In this document: positions 1 to 11,780 of the stretch, piece after piece
Layout of the letters: the number at the start of each line of letters is the position of its first letter
How positions within the stretch are numbered: the first letter of the stretch is position 1
Assembly (NCBI RefSeq): GCF_028200735.1
Contig: NZ_JAQKPV010000006.1
Span: 62,001-126,000 of the forward strand
Source of the DNA: Streptomyces sp. ACA25
Lineage (GTDB): Bacteria > Actinomycetota > Actinomycetes > Streptomycetales > Streptomycetaceae
Direction of reading: 5' to 3'
Length of the DNA stretch: 64,000 bases
The notes under the pieces: model-generated
Database searches by the model: none
Told to the model about the DNA's origin: nothing
What the model saw: only the letters and a program-made list of their open reading frames with translations
Made by a program: the position numbers and the translations under genes

Positions 1-67
1 GCGTGAGGAGCTTACGGTCCTCGGGGTCCACGGCATTGCCCGCCGGGTCACTCTTCGTGTCACTCAT
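1..67 (-). CDS. N-terminus of a probable cytidine deaminase (cut by window edge)
   Basis: An ATG at 67 opens a frame of 22 codons that runs off the window. The visible N-terminus is acidic and ends in DPEDRKLLT, which resembles the start of the short cytidine deaminases that follow the CorC-type gene in Streptomyces. No catalytic residue is visible, so the family call rests on this short similarity and on position after ybeZ-ybeY-corC on the same strand. A different small enzyme is possible. Confidence 0.45.
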   Translation of the reverse strand, partial: MSDTKSDPAGNAVDPEDRKLLT

Positions 68-117
68 GCCGCTGAGTCTAATGTCGGGGTCCGGGAGGGC
101 CGTGGGCGAACCCCTGG

Positions 118-846
118 TCACAGATCGACCGCGCCCGGCTGGTCGGCGGGAGGGAGGGGCGTGCGGCCCTCGCTCACCTCCCGGAGCTTCTCGGCCGCCC
201 GTTCGGCGAGCGGTTCGATGTTCTCGGTGCCCGGGTCGTCCCGGCCCGCCTGCGCCACCCGCACCGTGTGTTCCCCGACCCGGACCAGCACCACGTCGGT
301 GATCACGGGGGGATCGTCCGGGGTCTCCGGCTGCCGGTGGAAGCGGATGGCGGTGCTCTCGTCGCCCAGCCCTTCCACGTCCAGGTCGGTGGCCCGGTAG
401 ACGATGGTGACGGTGTACTCCTCGACGCCTTCCTCGGTCTGGAAGGTGCGGCACTCCCGGGTCGCCTCGGTGAACGCCTCCACGGCCGCCCGGGCGGCCG
501 CCTCGCTGTCGTGGGAGGCGGCCGTGGTCACCAGGAACGGACCGCTGGGTGTGCGGGCGAAGTCGGCACGGGCGCGTGCCTCGACGGACTCCGCCGCGTC
601 CAGGAAGAGCGGCAGACAGGCCTGCTCGCGGGGCGTCGGCACCCCGATGCCGCGTTCCGCGGCGGCCTGTTCGCTGTCGGCGGCCCAGCCCGGTGGCAAG
701 TCCACCTGGTCCAGCAAGGCCTCCCGCAGGCCGGCCTCGTCGACCGGGGCGGCCGAGGCGGGCGGTGCGGTGGCCGGGAGCAGCAGGGCCGCTCCGGCAG
801 CCAGGGCCGTGAGGCGCATACGCGAGTGCCAGTGCATGTCTTCCAT
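118..846 (-). CDS. Secreted hypothetical protein
   Basis: About 242 residues from the furthest ATG; ATGs at 837 and 819 are also in frame and none has a clear ribosome site. The segment starting MRLTALAAG and running to an ASAAP cleavage-like site is a typical signal peptide, so the mature protein probably begins with APVDEAG. The rest is acidic and alpha/beta in character with no motif I recognise; it resembles the sensor-like or PknH-type extracellular domains common in actinomycetes only in general make-up. It sits 48 nt downstream of the CorC-type gene on the same strand and could be co-transcribed. Function unknown. Confidence 0.7.
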   Translation of the reverse strand: MEDMHWHSRMRLTALAAGAALLLPATAPPASAAPVDEAGLREALLDQVDLPPGWAADSEQAAAERGIGVPTPREQACLPLFLDAAESVEARARADFARTPSGPFLVTTAASHDSEAAARAAVEAFTEATRECRTFQTEEGVEEYTVTIVYRATDLDVEGLGDESTAIRFHRQPETPDDPPVITDVVLVRVGEHTVRVAQAGRDDPGTENIEPLAERAAEKLREVSEGRTPLPPADQPGAVDL

Positions 847-893
847 GGCAGCACGGCATCCGGCCGTCCGCCATCCGGAGGATACCGGCCCGG

Positions 894-2231
894 TCAGCCG
901 CCGCTGCCGCCGGCCTCACCGGCCGTGCCGGGCTCCGCCACGGCCGGCCCCACCGGCTCCACCAGCACCCGGTCCACCCGGTTGCGGCGCCCCGCCAGGG
1001 ACTCGGCGGTGAGCCGCAGGCCGGCCGGCGGCAGGCCGAGGGACCCGGTCGGCACGTCGACCACGGCCGTCGCCCCGGCGATCGGAACCCGGCCGAGCTG
1101 CTTGGCGAGCAGCCCGCCGACCGTCTCCACGTCCTCGTCCTCCAGGTCCAGGCCGAACAGCTCGCCGAGATCCCCCAGGTCGAGACGTGCGGTGACCCGG
1201 TAGCTGCCCTCGCCCAGGTCCTCCACGGGCGGCAGTTCCTTGTCGTACTCGTCGGTGATCTCCCCGACGATCTCCTCCAGAATGTCCTCGATGGTGACGA
1301 TCCCGGCCGTGCCGCCGTACTCGTCGATGGCGACGGCCACGTGTATGCGATCCCGCTGCATCTCGCGCAGCAGGTCACCGGCGTTCTTGGTGTCCGGCAC
1401 GAAGGTGGCGGGGCGCATCGCCGTCTCCACCAGGTCCGTTTCGGCATCCCGGCTGACATGCACTTTGCGGGCCAGGTCCTTGAGATAGACGACTCCGACG
1501 ATGTCGTCGTCGTTCTCGCCGGTGACCGGGATCCGGGAGAAACCGGAGCGCAGCGCCAGGGTGAGCGCCTGCCGCAGGGTCTTGACCCGGGCCACCGACA
1601 CCAGATCGGTGCGCGGCACCATCACCTCACGAACCAGGGTGTCGCCGAGCTCGAAGACGGAGTGCACCATACGGCGCTCCTCCGCCTCGATCAGCTTCTC
1701 CTGCTCGGCCAGGTCCACCATGGCGCGCAGCTCGGCCTCGGAGGCGAACGGCCCCCGCCGGAAACCCTTTCCGGGGGTCAGCGCATTGCCCAGCAGGATC
1801 AGCAGCTGGGTCAGCGGCCCCAGTACCCGGGCCACCGGCGGGAGGACGTACGACGCGACGAGGGAGACGTTCAGCGGGTGCTGGCGGCCGATGGTCCGGG
1901 AGGAGACCCCGACGATCACGAAGGAGATCAGCAGCATCACCACGAAGGCGGCGGTGAGCGCCTGCCAGACCTCGTCGAGAAGCTGCAGGAAGGCGTGGGC
2001 GGTCAGCACCGCGGCGGCGGTCTCCCCGGCCACCCGCAGCAGCAGGGCCAGGTTGAGGTAGCGGGCCGGGTCCTCGGCGACCACGGCCAGCCGTTCCGCG
2101 CCCCGGCGGCCGGAGCGCACCGCCTCCTCGGCCCGGTAGCTCGTGGTGCGGGCCAGCCCGGCCTCCGCGCAGGACGCGAGCCACGCGAGCAGGACCAGTC
2201 CCGCGACCGATGCGGCCAGTGAACCGGTCAT
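894..2231 (-). CDS. CNNM/CorC-type transporter-associated protein (hemolysin C family)
   Basis: A 445-residue membrane protein with the full HlyC/CorC layout: an N-terminal CNNM domain (residues about 1-190, several hydrophobic segments), a pair of CBS domains (about 205-330, including EVMVPRTDL and EEIVGEIT), and a C-terminal CorC_HlyC domain with the typical VGGLL. Members are linked to magnesium or cobalt handling at the membrane. The ATG at 2231 overlaps the ybeY stop (ATGA), which fixes the start; a longer frame upstream is only the antisense-like shadow of ybeY. It is the third gene of the ybeZ-ybeY-corC operon. The C-terminus is low in complexity (Gly/Ala/Glu). Confidence 0.92.
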   Translation of the reverse strand: MTGSLAASVAGLVLLAWLASCAEAGLARTTSYRAEEAVRSGRRGAERLAVVAEDPARYLNLALLLRVAGETAAAVLTAHAFLQLLDEVWQALTAAFVVMLLISFVIVGVSSRTIGRQHPLNVSLVASYVLPPVARVLGPLTQLLILLGNALTPGKGFRRGPFASEAELRAMVDLAEQEKLIEAEERRMVHSVFELGDTLVREVMVPRTDLVSVARVKTLRQALTLALRSGFSRIPVTGENDDDIVGVVYLKDLARKVHVSRDAETDLVETAMRPATFVPDTKNAGDLLREMQRDRIHVAVAIDEYGGTAGIVTIEDILEEIVGEITDEYDKELPPVEDLGEGSYRVTARLDLGDLGELFGLDLEDEDVETVGGLLAKQLGRVPIAGATAVVDVPTGSLGLPPAGLRLTAESLAGRRNRVDRVLVEPVGPAVAEPGTAGEAGGSGG

Positions 2232-2721
2232 GTCATCGTGGGGGCCGGCGAGGGCCCCTCGAGGCCCTGCTCGGTGCGCCACCCGTCGACGATGGCCTTC
2301 TGCAGACCGAACATTTCGGTCCGCTCGTCCGGCTCCTCGTGGTCGTACCCGAGGAGGTGCAGGACTCCGTGCACGGTCAGGAGCTGCAGCTCGGTGTCCA
2401 TGGAGTGCGCGGTCGGAGCCTCCGCTCCCTGCGTCCGGGCGACCTGAGGGCAGAGCACGATGTCCCCGAGCAGCCCCGGTGGGGGCTCCTCGTCGTCGCG
2501 GGAGGGCGGGCGCAGCTCGTCCATCGGGAAGGACATCACATCGGTCGGCCCCGGCAGGTCCATCCACTGCAGATGCAGCTGCTCCATGGCGGGAATGTCG
2601 ACCGCGATCACGGACAGCTCGGAGAGCGGGTGGATCCGCATCCGGGCCAGCGCGTAGCGGGCGATGTCGAGCACGGCCCGCTCGTCGATTTCCAGGCCGG
2701 ATTCATTGTTGACCTCGATGG

Positions 2722-2725
<4 letters not shown>
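2228..2725 (-). CDS. ybeY: Endoribonuclease YbeY
   Basis: A 165-residue metal-dependent RNase that acts in 16S rRNA 3' end maturation and ribosome quality control. The signature [11 protein letters not shown] lies at residues 119-129, giving the three zinc-ligand histidines H119, H123 and H129. Length matches the family. Its ATG overlaps the stop of the PhoH-like gene (ATGA) and its own stop overlaps the CorC-type start, so the three genes are translationally coupled. Confidence 0.97.
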
Positions 2726-3834
<1,109 letters not shown>

Positions 3835-3953
3835 GGGCGGCCGTCGGAGGCCTGTCGTCCCTCTCTCATCTGTCACTGCTGCCGTCCAGGATACGACGTG
3901 CGGCCCCCGGATCCCCAGTGGATTGTGCGGTGAGACGAGACCGTTGTGCCGCG

Positions 3954-5093
3954 TCACGTCCGGCGGAAGCCGAGGGTCGGCAGCGCCCGGCGCAGCGGCT
4001 CGGTCCGGTGGTCGGCGGGAGCCGGTGGGCCGGGGCGCCCGCCGGCGGGCAGCAGCGCGTCGAGGAAGGCGTACCGCGGGGGTGCCTGGCCGCTGCGGCG
4101 GGCCTGTTGCCACCAGGCGTCCACCTCCGTCCAGCCCGGGGCGGAGAGGGAGCCGCCGAATTCCTGCACCGAGAGCGCCGAGGTGAGCCCGGCCAGTGCC
4201 AGCCGGTCCGCGAGCGGCCAGCCGGCCAGGGTGCCGGTGACGAACCCCGCCATGAAGACGTCCCCGGCGCCGGTGGTGTCCAGGGCCTCCACCGCGACGG
4301 CCGGCACCTCGGCGGTCTCCCCGGTGCGGCCGTCCGCGGCGCAGGCACCTTCCGCGCCCAGCGTGACCACGGCGAGCGGTACCCGCTCGGCCAGTGCCCG
4401 GGCGGCGGCCCGCGGGCAGCGGGTGCGGGTGTAGCGCATGGCCTCCTCGGCGTTCGGCAGGAATGCCTCGCAGTGGGCGAGCTCCGGCAGGGCGTCCAGC
4501 TCCCAGCGTCCGCTGTCGTCCCAGCCGACGTCCGCGAAGACGAGGCTGCCCTGCCGGGCAGCGTCCTCCACCCACTCCTGGGGGTGCTCCGGGGCAAGTG
4601 AGGCGATGCAGGACCGGGCCGGCGGAGGGGAGGCCGGCCCCGGGGGCACGTCGGGAACGGGGGCTTCGTGGCCGTGCGAGACCATGGTGCGTTCCCCCTC
4701 GTAGGCCATGGAGACGGTGACGGGGGAGTGCCAGCCGGGCACGGTGCGGGAGCGGGACAGGTCGATGCCCTCGCCGTGCTGCAGGGCGTCCCAGCAGTAG
4801 GCGCCGTACTGGTCGTCGCCGAAGGCCGCGGCGAGGGAGGTGCGCAGCCCCAGCCGGGCCAGCGCGGTGGCCATGTTCGCGACCCCCCCGGGGCTGGAGC
4901 CCATGCCCCGGGCCCAGGACTCGGTGCCGCGCACGGGCGCGGAATCCAGGCCGGTGAAGATGATGTCGAGGAAGACGGTCCCGGTCAGGTGGACGTCCCA
5001 CTCGGGGTCCCCGGGGCCGCGCACGGCGGCCAGGGGGTCGAGGCAGCACGCAGGGCGGAACACCGGCTGGGGCTGCGGTCTGCTGTCGCTCAC
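3954..5093 (-). CDS. PfkB-family carbohydrate kinase
   Basis: A 379-residue ribokinase-type sugar kinase. The substrate-binding segment near residues 60-75 contains SPGGVANMATALARLG, and the C-terminal ATP/anion-hole motif is DTTGAGDVFMAGF, with the catalytic Asp in GAGD. Start chosen at the GTG at 5093 (VSDSRPQ); longer readings upstream run antisense through the GH4 gene. It is divergent from the GH4 glycosidase with 75 nt between them, which suggests a shared sugar pathway, but the substrate cannot be read from sequence. Both N- and C-termini are Pro/Arg rich. Confidence 0.88.
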   Translation of the reverse strand: MSDSRPQPQPVFRPACCLDPLAAVRGPGDPEWDVHLTGTVFLDIIFTGLDSAPVRGTESWARGMGSSPGGVANMATALARLGLRTSLAAAFGDDQYGAYCWDALQHGEGIDLSRSRTVPGWHSPVTVSMAYEGERTMVSHGHEAPVPDVPPGPASPPPARSCIASLAPEHPQEWVEDAARQGSLVFADVGWDDSGRWELDALPELAHCEAFLPNAEEAMRYTRTRCPRAAARALAERVPLAVVTLGAEGACAADGRTGETAEVPAVAVEALDTTGAGDVFMAGFVTGTLAGWPLADRLALAGLTSALSVQEFGGSLSAPGWTEVDAWWQQARRSGQAPPRYAFLDALLPAGGRPGPPAPADHRTEPLRRALPTLGFRRT

Positions 5094-5168
5094 CGTGGGA
5101 CTCTCCCGGGTCGTTCTGGCCGGCCGGCCGTCAACGGGCCGACGGGTGTCTACGGTACTTTCCGTCCC

Positions 5169-6458
5169 ATGAGGCTCACCATTATCGGCGGCGGCGGCTT
5201 CCGTGTCCCCCTGGTGTACCGGGCGCTGCTGGACGACCCGGACAGCGCCGTCACGCTGTACGACACCGACCCGGCCCGGGTGGAGGTGATCGCCGCCGTA
5301 CTGCGCCGGCTCGGGGACGGACCGCCGGTGCGGGTGGCCGCGAGCCTGGACGACGCGGTGCGCGGGGCGGACTTCGTGTTCTCCGCGATCCGGGCCGGCG
5401 GCACCGCGGGGCGGGTGCGGGACGAGCGGATTCCGCTGGCCGAGGGGGTGCTGGGCCAGGAGACCCTCGGCGCCGGCGGGGTGCTGTACGGGCTGCGGAC
5501 CGTGCCGGTGGCGCTGGAGATCGCCCGGCGGGTGCGGGAGCTGGCCCCCGCTGCCTGGGTGGTCAACTTCACCAACCCGGCCGGCCTGGTGACGGAGGCG
5601 ATGTCCTCGGTGCTGGGGCACCGGGTGATCGGCATCTGCGACTCGCCGTCCGGGCTGGTGCGACGGGCGGCGCGGGCGGCGGGCGCCGACCCGGCGGCCG
5701 TCCGGTACGACTATGTCGGCCTGAACCATCTCGGCTGGCTGCGGTCCATGACCCTGCACGGACGTGACCTGCTGCCGGGTCTGCTGGCGGACTCCGCGGC
5801 GCTGGCCTCCTTCGAAGAGGGCCGGCTGTTCGGCGCGGGCTGGCTGCGGACCCTGGGCATGCTGCCCAACGAGTACCTGTACGCCTACTACTTCCGGCGT
5901 GAGGCGCTGGCCGCCGCGCTGGCCGCGGAGAAGACCCGGGGGGAGTTCCTGGACCGGCAGCAGTCCGCCTTCTTCGCGGCGGCCGCCCGCAGTCCCGAGC
6001 GGGCGCACGAGCTGTGGGAGCGCACCCGGCGGGAGCGTGAGGAGACCTACCTGGCGGAGGCCCGGGACGCGAGCGGGGGCTGGGGCCGGGACGCGCAGGA
6101 CCTGGCGGGAGGCGGCTACGAAACGGTGGCGCTGGACCTGATGCGGGCCATCGAGGGTGACCGGCGGGTCCGCCTGATCCTCAACGTGCGCAACGGCGGC
6201 ACGGTCCCGGCTCTGCCGGACGGCGCGGTCGTCGAGACGGTCTGCGAGGTGGGGGCCGACGGCGCGCACCCGGTGCCGTGCGTCTCCCCCGGTGGTGCCG
6301 AGCTGGGGCTGATGCTTCAGGTCAAGGCGGCGGAGCGGGCCACCATCGCCGCCGCGGTGTCCGGATCCGCGCAGGCGGCGTTGCGGGCGCTGGCCCTGCA
6401 TCCGCTCGTCGACTCCCCGGCCGCCGCCGAGCGGATCCTCAGGGCCGCCGGCCGGTAG
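5169..6458 (+). CDS. Glycoside hydrolase family 4 (6-phospho-beta-glucosidase-like)
   Basis: A 429-residue NAD- and metal-dependent glycosidase. The Rossmann start is IIGGGGFRVP. The GH4 signatures follow in order: NFTNPAGLVTEA, the metal-binding Cys in GICDSPSG, and the LNHLGW motif. GH4 enzymes use an oxidation-elimination mechanism on phosphorylated or free disaccharides. The ATG at 5169 immediately precedes the Rossmann motif. It is divergent from the PfkB kinase; I see no PTS genes nearby, so a 6-phospho substrate is inferred from the subfamily only. Confidence 0.92.
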   Translation: MRLTIIGGGGFRVPLVYRALLDDPDSAVTLYDTDPARVEVIAAVLRRLGDGPPVRVAASLDDAVRGADFVFSAIRAGGTAGRVRDERIPLAEGVLGQETLGAGGVLYGLRTVPVALEIARRVRELAPAAWVVNFTNPAGLVTEAMSSVLGHRVIGICDSPSGLVRRAARAAGADPAAVRYDYVGLNHLGWLRSMTLHGRDLLPGLLADSAALASFEEGRLFGAGWLRTLGMLPNEYLYAYYFRREALAAALAAEKTRGEFLDRQQSAFFAAAARSPERAHELWERTRREREETYLAEARDASGGWGRDAQDLAGGGYETVALDLMRAIEGDRRVRLILNVRNGGTVPALPDGAVVETVCEVGADGAHPVPCVSPGGAELGLMLQVKAAERATIAAAVSGSAQAALRALALHPLVDSPAAAERILRAAGR

Positions 6459-6516
6459 CGACGGCCGGCCGGGCCCACCGGAACGGCGCACTGCCCGGCG
6501 GCGCGGAGACGCGGTG

Positions 6517-7182
6517 TCAGGACGGGGTGCGGGCGGCGGCGGCCAGGAGGAGGTCGGTGTCGGCCGGGGACAGCCGGAGCGTGCCTCCGATCAGGCTGAG
6601 CACGGCGATCTCCTCGGCGCCGTACGGGCCGTCCGCCAGGGCGATGCGGGCACCGTGCAGCAGCAGGCTCTCCCGGCCGGGAGGTGCCAGGTGCGGCGAA
6701 ACCGCCGCCAGGTCCTCGCGAAGCTCCAGCTCCACGGCGGGCAGGCCTTCCGCGGAGAGAGCAGCCAGCAGCGTCAGCAGCCGCTCCTCCGTGCAGTCGG
6801 CGAAGCCGGCTGAGCGCACCGACTGCACCGCGGCCTCGCGCGCCGCGCGGGACTCGGTGCCGCCGGCCATCAGCAGGGCGAGCGCCACCGTGTGCACCGC
6901 GTCCCGCAGGAGCGAGCCCAGCCGGGTCGTGGTGGGGGTGTCCAGCACGTCGGCGGTGAACCGTGAATTGCAGGACACGCACGCGGCGAGCGGCCCGGCG
7001 GGGCCGCGGGCCAGCAAGGGGATGCCCAGCACGGCGAGCCGGCGCCGGCCGGTGAGTTGCTGGTAGCAGCGGTCCCCGCCGCACGCGGGGCAGAAGAACT
7101 CCCCGTCGTCGGTCACCCGCCACGTCGTGCGGATGCCCGCCACGCCCGGCCAAAGGCCGCCCCGGTCCCGGGAGTGCACCAC
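6517..7182 (-). CDS. TerB-like protein with N-terminal zinc ribbon
   Basis: A 221-residue protein. An N-terminal CPACGGDRC followed some 40 residues later by CVSC forms a probable zinc ribbon; the remaining about 140 residues are helical and resemble a TerB (tellurite resistance/DjlA-N) domain. Two consecutive GTG codons (7182 and 7179) follow a GGAGGT ribosome site by 5 and 8 nt; either may start translation. It is monocistronic. TerB domains often sit in membrane-stress or metal-sensing systems, but no partner gene is present here and the exact role is unknown. Confidence 0.75.
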   Translation of the reverse strand: MVHSRDRGGLWPGVAGIRTTWRVTDDGEFFCPACGGDRCYQQLTGRRRLAVLGIPLLARGPAGPLAACVSCNSRFTADVLDTPTTTRLGSLLRDAVHTVALALLMAGGTESRAAREAAVQSVRSAGFADCTEERLLTLLAALSAEGLPAVELELREDLAAVSPHLAPPGRESLLLHGARIALADGPYGAEEIAVLSLIGGTLRLSPADTDLLLAAAARTPS

Positions 7183-7289
7183 CCTGTACCTCCGTCACGT
7201 CCGGCAACAGTGCCGTGGGGGAGTGATGCTAGCCACAGAAGGGCAGTGGCGTCAGTACTCCGGTGCAGAAAAATGCCCGGATCTCGCAC

Positions 7290-7330
7290 GCGCGTGCGGC
7301 CCGGTCCGCAGGGGACCGGGCCGCACGCGC
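7290..7330 (-). terminator. Terminator of leuA
   Basis: An 18-bp perfect inverted repeat (7290-7307 and 7313-7330) with a 5-nt loop begins 6 nt after the leuA stop. On the minus strand a run of five T lies about 20 nt beyond the stem. This is a strong intrinsic-type terminator separating leuA from the TerB-like gene. Confidence 0.8.
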
Positions 7331-7335
7331 AGGGC

Positions 7336-9235
<1,900 letters not shown>

Positions 9236-9247
<12 letters not shown>

Positions 9248-9283
9248 GCCGCGGCGGCTAAGGAAAAGCATCCCGCATCGCAT
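9236..9283 (-). CDS. Putative leuA leader peptide (15 codons)
   Basis: A short frame encoding MRCGMLFLSRRGEGL ends 85 nt before the leuA start. Leu codons are CTT, CTT and CTG; CTT is rare in this GC-rich genome, so the clustered CTT codons are notable. An in-frame ATG at codon 5 could be the true start. Leader peptides of this size with Leu or branched-chain codons precede amino-acid genes in actinomycetes. No strong ribosome site is visible (only GGGGT), which leaves some doubt. Confidence 0.5.
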
Positions 9284-9460
9284 CGTGACCCCAGCGTAAC
9301 CGACCGGGCCCGCGAGGGCCCCGCTGTTCAGTATGCGAGACACCACACCGCCGCTCCCCGTGGCGTCGCCGGACGGAGGAGTGAAACGCGCCGCACTGCG
9401 CACTCGGGAGCAGGCCCGCGGACAGCGGCCGGAACGTGTCTCGTGAGGAGGAGACTGCCG

Positions 9461-11614
9461 ATGAGTGCGGGCGCCGCAGCAGGGCCGGAGCACAGCCACC
9501 CCCCGCGCCCCCTGCCGGTGCGCCGACGCGCCCTGCCCTGGGCTCTCGCCGGGCTGTGGCTGGTGGTGCTCGTTCTGGCGCTGCCGTTCGCCGGCCGGCT
9601 CCACGGCGTCACCCGGGACGACGCGGTGGACTACCTGCCGGCGGGCGCCGACTCCACCCGGGTCGCCGAGCTTCAGCAGGAACTTCCCGGCGGTGAGGCC
9701 CTTGAGGTGGTCCTCGTCCACCACCGGGAGGAAGGGCTGACCGCTGCCGACCGGGAGGCCGCCCGGCAGCAGGCCGAGGACCTCGCCCGGGAGCTCGGAC
9801 TCGCAGGCACCCCGCAGGGCATGCTGTCGGAGGACCGCACCACCGAGATGCACCTCTTCACCGTGCTGGGGGTGACGGAGGACGAACGGCAGGCCGTCGT
9901 CCCCGACATCCGGGACCGGGTCCGCGAAGGTGTTCCCGAGGGCGTGTCGGTGCGGGTCGGTGGCTCGGAGGCGTTGCTCGCCGACATGGAGGATGTCTAC
10001 GACGGGGTCGACGGCCCGCTCATGATGGTCACCGTCGGGGTTGTCACCGTGCTGCTGATTCTCATCTACCGCAGCCCGATGCTGTGGCTCGTCCCGCTGG
10101 TCTGCGTCGGCACCGCCGCGGTGACCGCGATGGCCGTGGTGTACGGACTGGTCCAGGGATTCGGGCTGACCGTCACCACGCTGAGTTCTTCGATCATGAC
10201 GGTGCTGGTGTTCGGCGCGGGCACGGACTACGCGCTGCTGCTGGTCGCCCGGTACCGCGAGGAGCTGCGCCGCCACCCGCGACCGTCCGACGCGATGACA
10301 GCCGCGGTACGCGGCGCCGGGCCGGCGATTCTGGCCTCCTCGGGCACCGTCGCGGCCGGTCTGCTGTGCCTGCTGGCCGCCGACCTCAACAGCACGCGCG
10401 GCCTCGGTCCGGTCGGAGCGGTGGGCGTCCTGTCCGCGCTGGCCGCCATGCTCACTCTGCTGCCCGCGCTGCTGGTGCTGCTCGGCCGCCGGGTGTTCTG
10501 GCCCCGCGTCCCTGCCCACGGCGGGCCGGAGCCCTCCGGACGGAACCTCTTCGACCGGATGGGCAGCTCCATCAGCCGCCGGCCGGTGACCATCCTGGGG
10601 GCCGGTGCCGCGGTCCTCGGGGCGCTCGCCCTCGGCACGCTCAGCCTTCCGGACCAGCTCCGGCAGCAGGACAATTTCACCTCTCCGCCCGAATCCGTCA
10701 CGGCCGTCGAGACCGTCGGCCGGGCCTTCCCGGAGCACAGCAGCAGTCCCCTCACCGTGCTGACCCGCACCGGGCAGGCCGGGGCGGTGCTGGAGCAGGC
10801 CAGGAACACCGACGGCGTCGCGGAAGCCGGGATCACCCGCGACGGCGCCGGCTGGACCGAGATCGCCGTCTACCCCGCCGCCGCCCCGGAAACGGCGGCA
10901 GAGGCAGACCTCATCGAGAACCTGCGTGCGGAGCTGCGTGCCGTGCCGGGAGCGGAGGCGCTGGTGGGGGGCGTCTCCGCGCAGCAACTCGACCTCGGTG
11001 CCACCTCCGCCGACGACCTGCGGACCGTCATCCCACTCGTTCTCGGCACCGTGCTGGCGATCCTGATCCTGCTGCTGCGCAGTGTGGTCGCGCCGCTGGT
11101 GCTGCTGGCCGGGGTGGTGGCGTCCTGGGGTGCGGCGCTGGGCCTGGGCGGCCTGGTCTTCGGGCCGCTGTTCGGCTTCCAGGGCACTGACCCCGTCCTG
11201 CCGATCATTTCGTTCGTCTTCGGGGTGGCGCTGGGGGTGGATTACGGGATCTTCCTGATGCACCGGATGCGGGAGGAGGTCCTGGCCGGGGCGGACACCC
11301 GGACGGCGGCGCTGACCGCGCTGCGCCGGACCGGCGGGGTGATCGCCTCGGCCGGCCTCGTGCTCGCGGCCACGTTCACCGTGCTCACCACCCTGCCCCT
11401 GGTGGTGATGATCCAGGTCGGCTTCGTGGTCGCGGTGGGGGTGCTGCTCGACACCTTCCTCGTGCGGTCCTACATCGTCACCTCCACCGCCTGGCTGCTG
11501 GGCGACCGGATCTGGTGGCCCGGCGCACTGGACCGCCGGTCCCGGCCGGCCCCCTCCCCGCGGCTGCCCGCCGCGTCCCGGCCGGCAGCTGAACGGGCCG
11601 CCGACGACCGGTGA
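9461..11614 (+). CDS. MMPL-family transporter, copy 1
   Basis: A 717-residue RND-type membrane protein: one N-terminal membrane segment (residues about 25-45), a large extracytoplasmic loop, five to six segments around 190-360 containing the GAGTDYALLLVARYREEL motif, a second loop, and a C-terminal bundle containing GVALGVDYGIFLMHRMREEV. This is the duplicated MMPL layout used to export lipids or small molecules. ATG at 9461 lies 8 nt after an AGGAGGAG ribosome site. The paralogue follows on the same strand; parts of the two genes are almost identical at DNA level. Substrate unknown, no adjacent regulator. Confidence 0.93.
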   Translation: MSAGAAAGPEHSHPPRPLPVRRRALPWALAGLWLVVLVLALPFAGRLHGVTRDDAVDYLPAGADSTRVAELQQELPGGEALEVVLVHHREEGLTAADREAARQQAEDLARELGLAGTPQGMLSEDRTTEMHLFTVLGVTEDERQAVVPDIRDRVREGVPEGVSVRVGGSEALLADMEDVYDGVDGPLMMVTVGVVTVLLILIYRSPMLWLVPLVCVGTAAVTAMAVVYGLVQGFGLTVTTLSSSIMTVLVFGAGTDYALLLVARYREELRRHPRPSDAMTAAVRGAGPAILASSGTVAAGLLCLLAADLNSTRGLGPVGAVGVLSALAAMLTLLPALLVLLGRRVFWPRVPAHGGPEPSGRNLFDRMGSSISRRPVTILGAGAAVLGALALGTLSLPDQLRQQDNFTSPPESVTAVETVGRAFPEHSSSPLTVLTRTGQAGAVLEQARNTDGVAEAGITRDGAGWTEIAVYPAAAPETAAEADLIENLRAELRAVPGAEALVGGVSAQQLDLGATSADDLRTVIPLVLGTVLAILILLLRSVVAPLVLLAGVVASWGAALGLGGLVFGPLFGFQGTDPVLPIISFVFGVALGVDYGIFLMHRMREEVLAGADTRTAALTALRRTGGVIASAGLVLAATFTVLTTLPLVVMIQVGFVVAVGVLLDTFLVRSYIVTSTAWLLGDRIWWPGALDRRSRPAPSPRLPAASRPAAERAADDR
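11051..11373 (+). repeat. Near-identical block shared by the two MMPL genes (copy 1; copy 2 at 13416-13738)
   Basis: Positions 11051-11157 match 13416-13522 with one mismatch (88 nt in a row identical), and 11211-11373 match 13576-13738 with about three mismatches. The offset is a constant 2365 nt. The segment between these blocks and the flanking loops is much more diverged. The pattern suggests gene conversion within the pair rather than uniform divergence. Confidence 0.85.
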
Positions 11615-11780
11615 CCGGGGCGGGGGCGGCAGGCCCGTAAGCCGCTCCGGATCCGGTCCGGGACATTCCGTGTGGCGTGCATCCATTCGGGTGCCACGCG
11701 GGGAAGAGTGTGCGGGACGCGGCGGGCAGCCGCCGCGCCCTCCGCCCCGGTACGCCGCCGCCAACCCACGGAGCCGCCCG

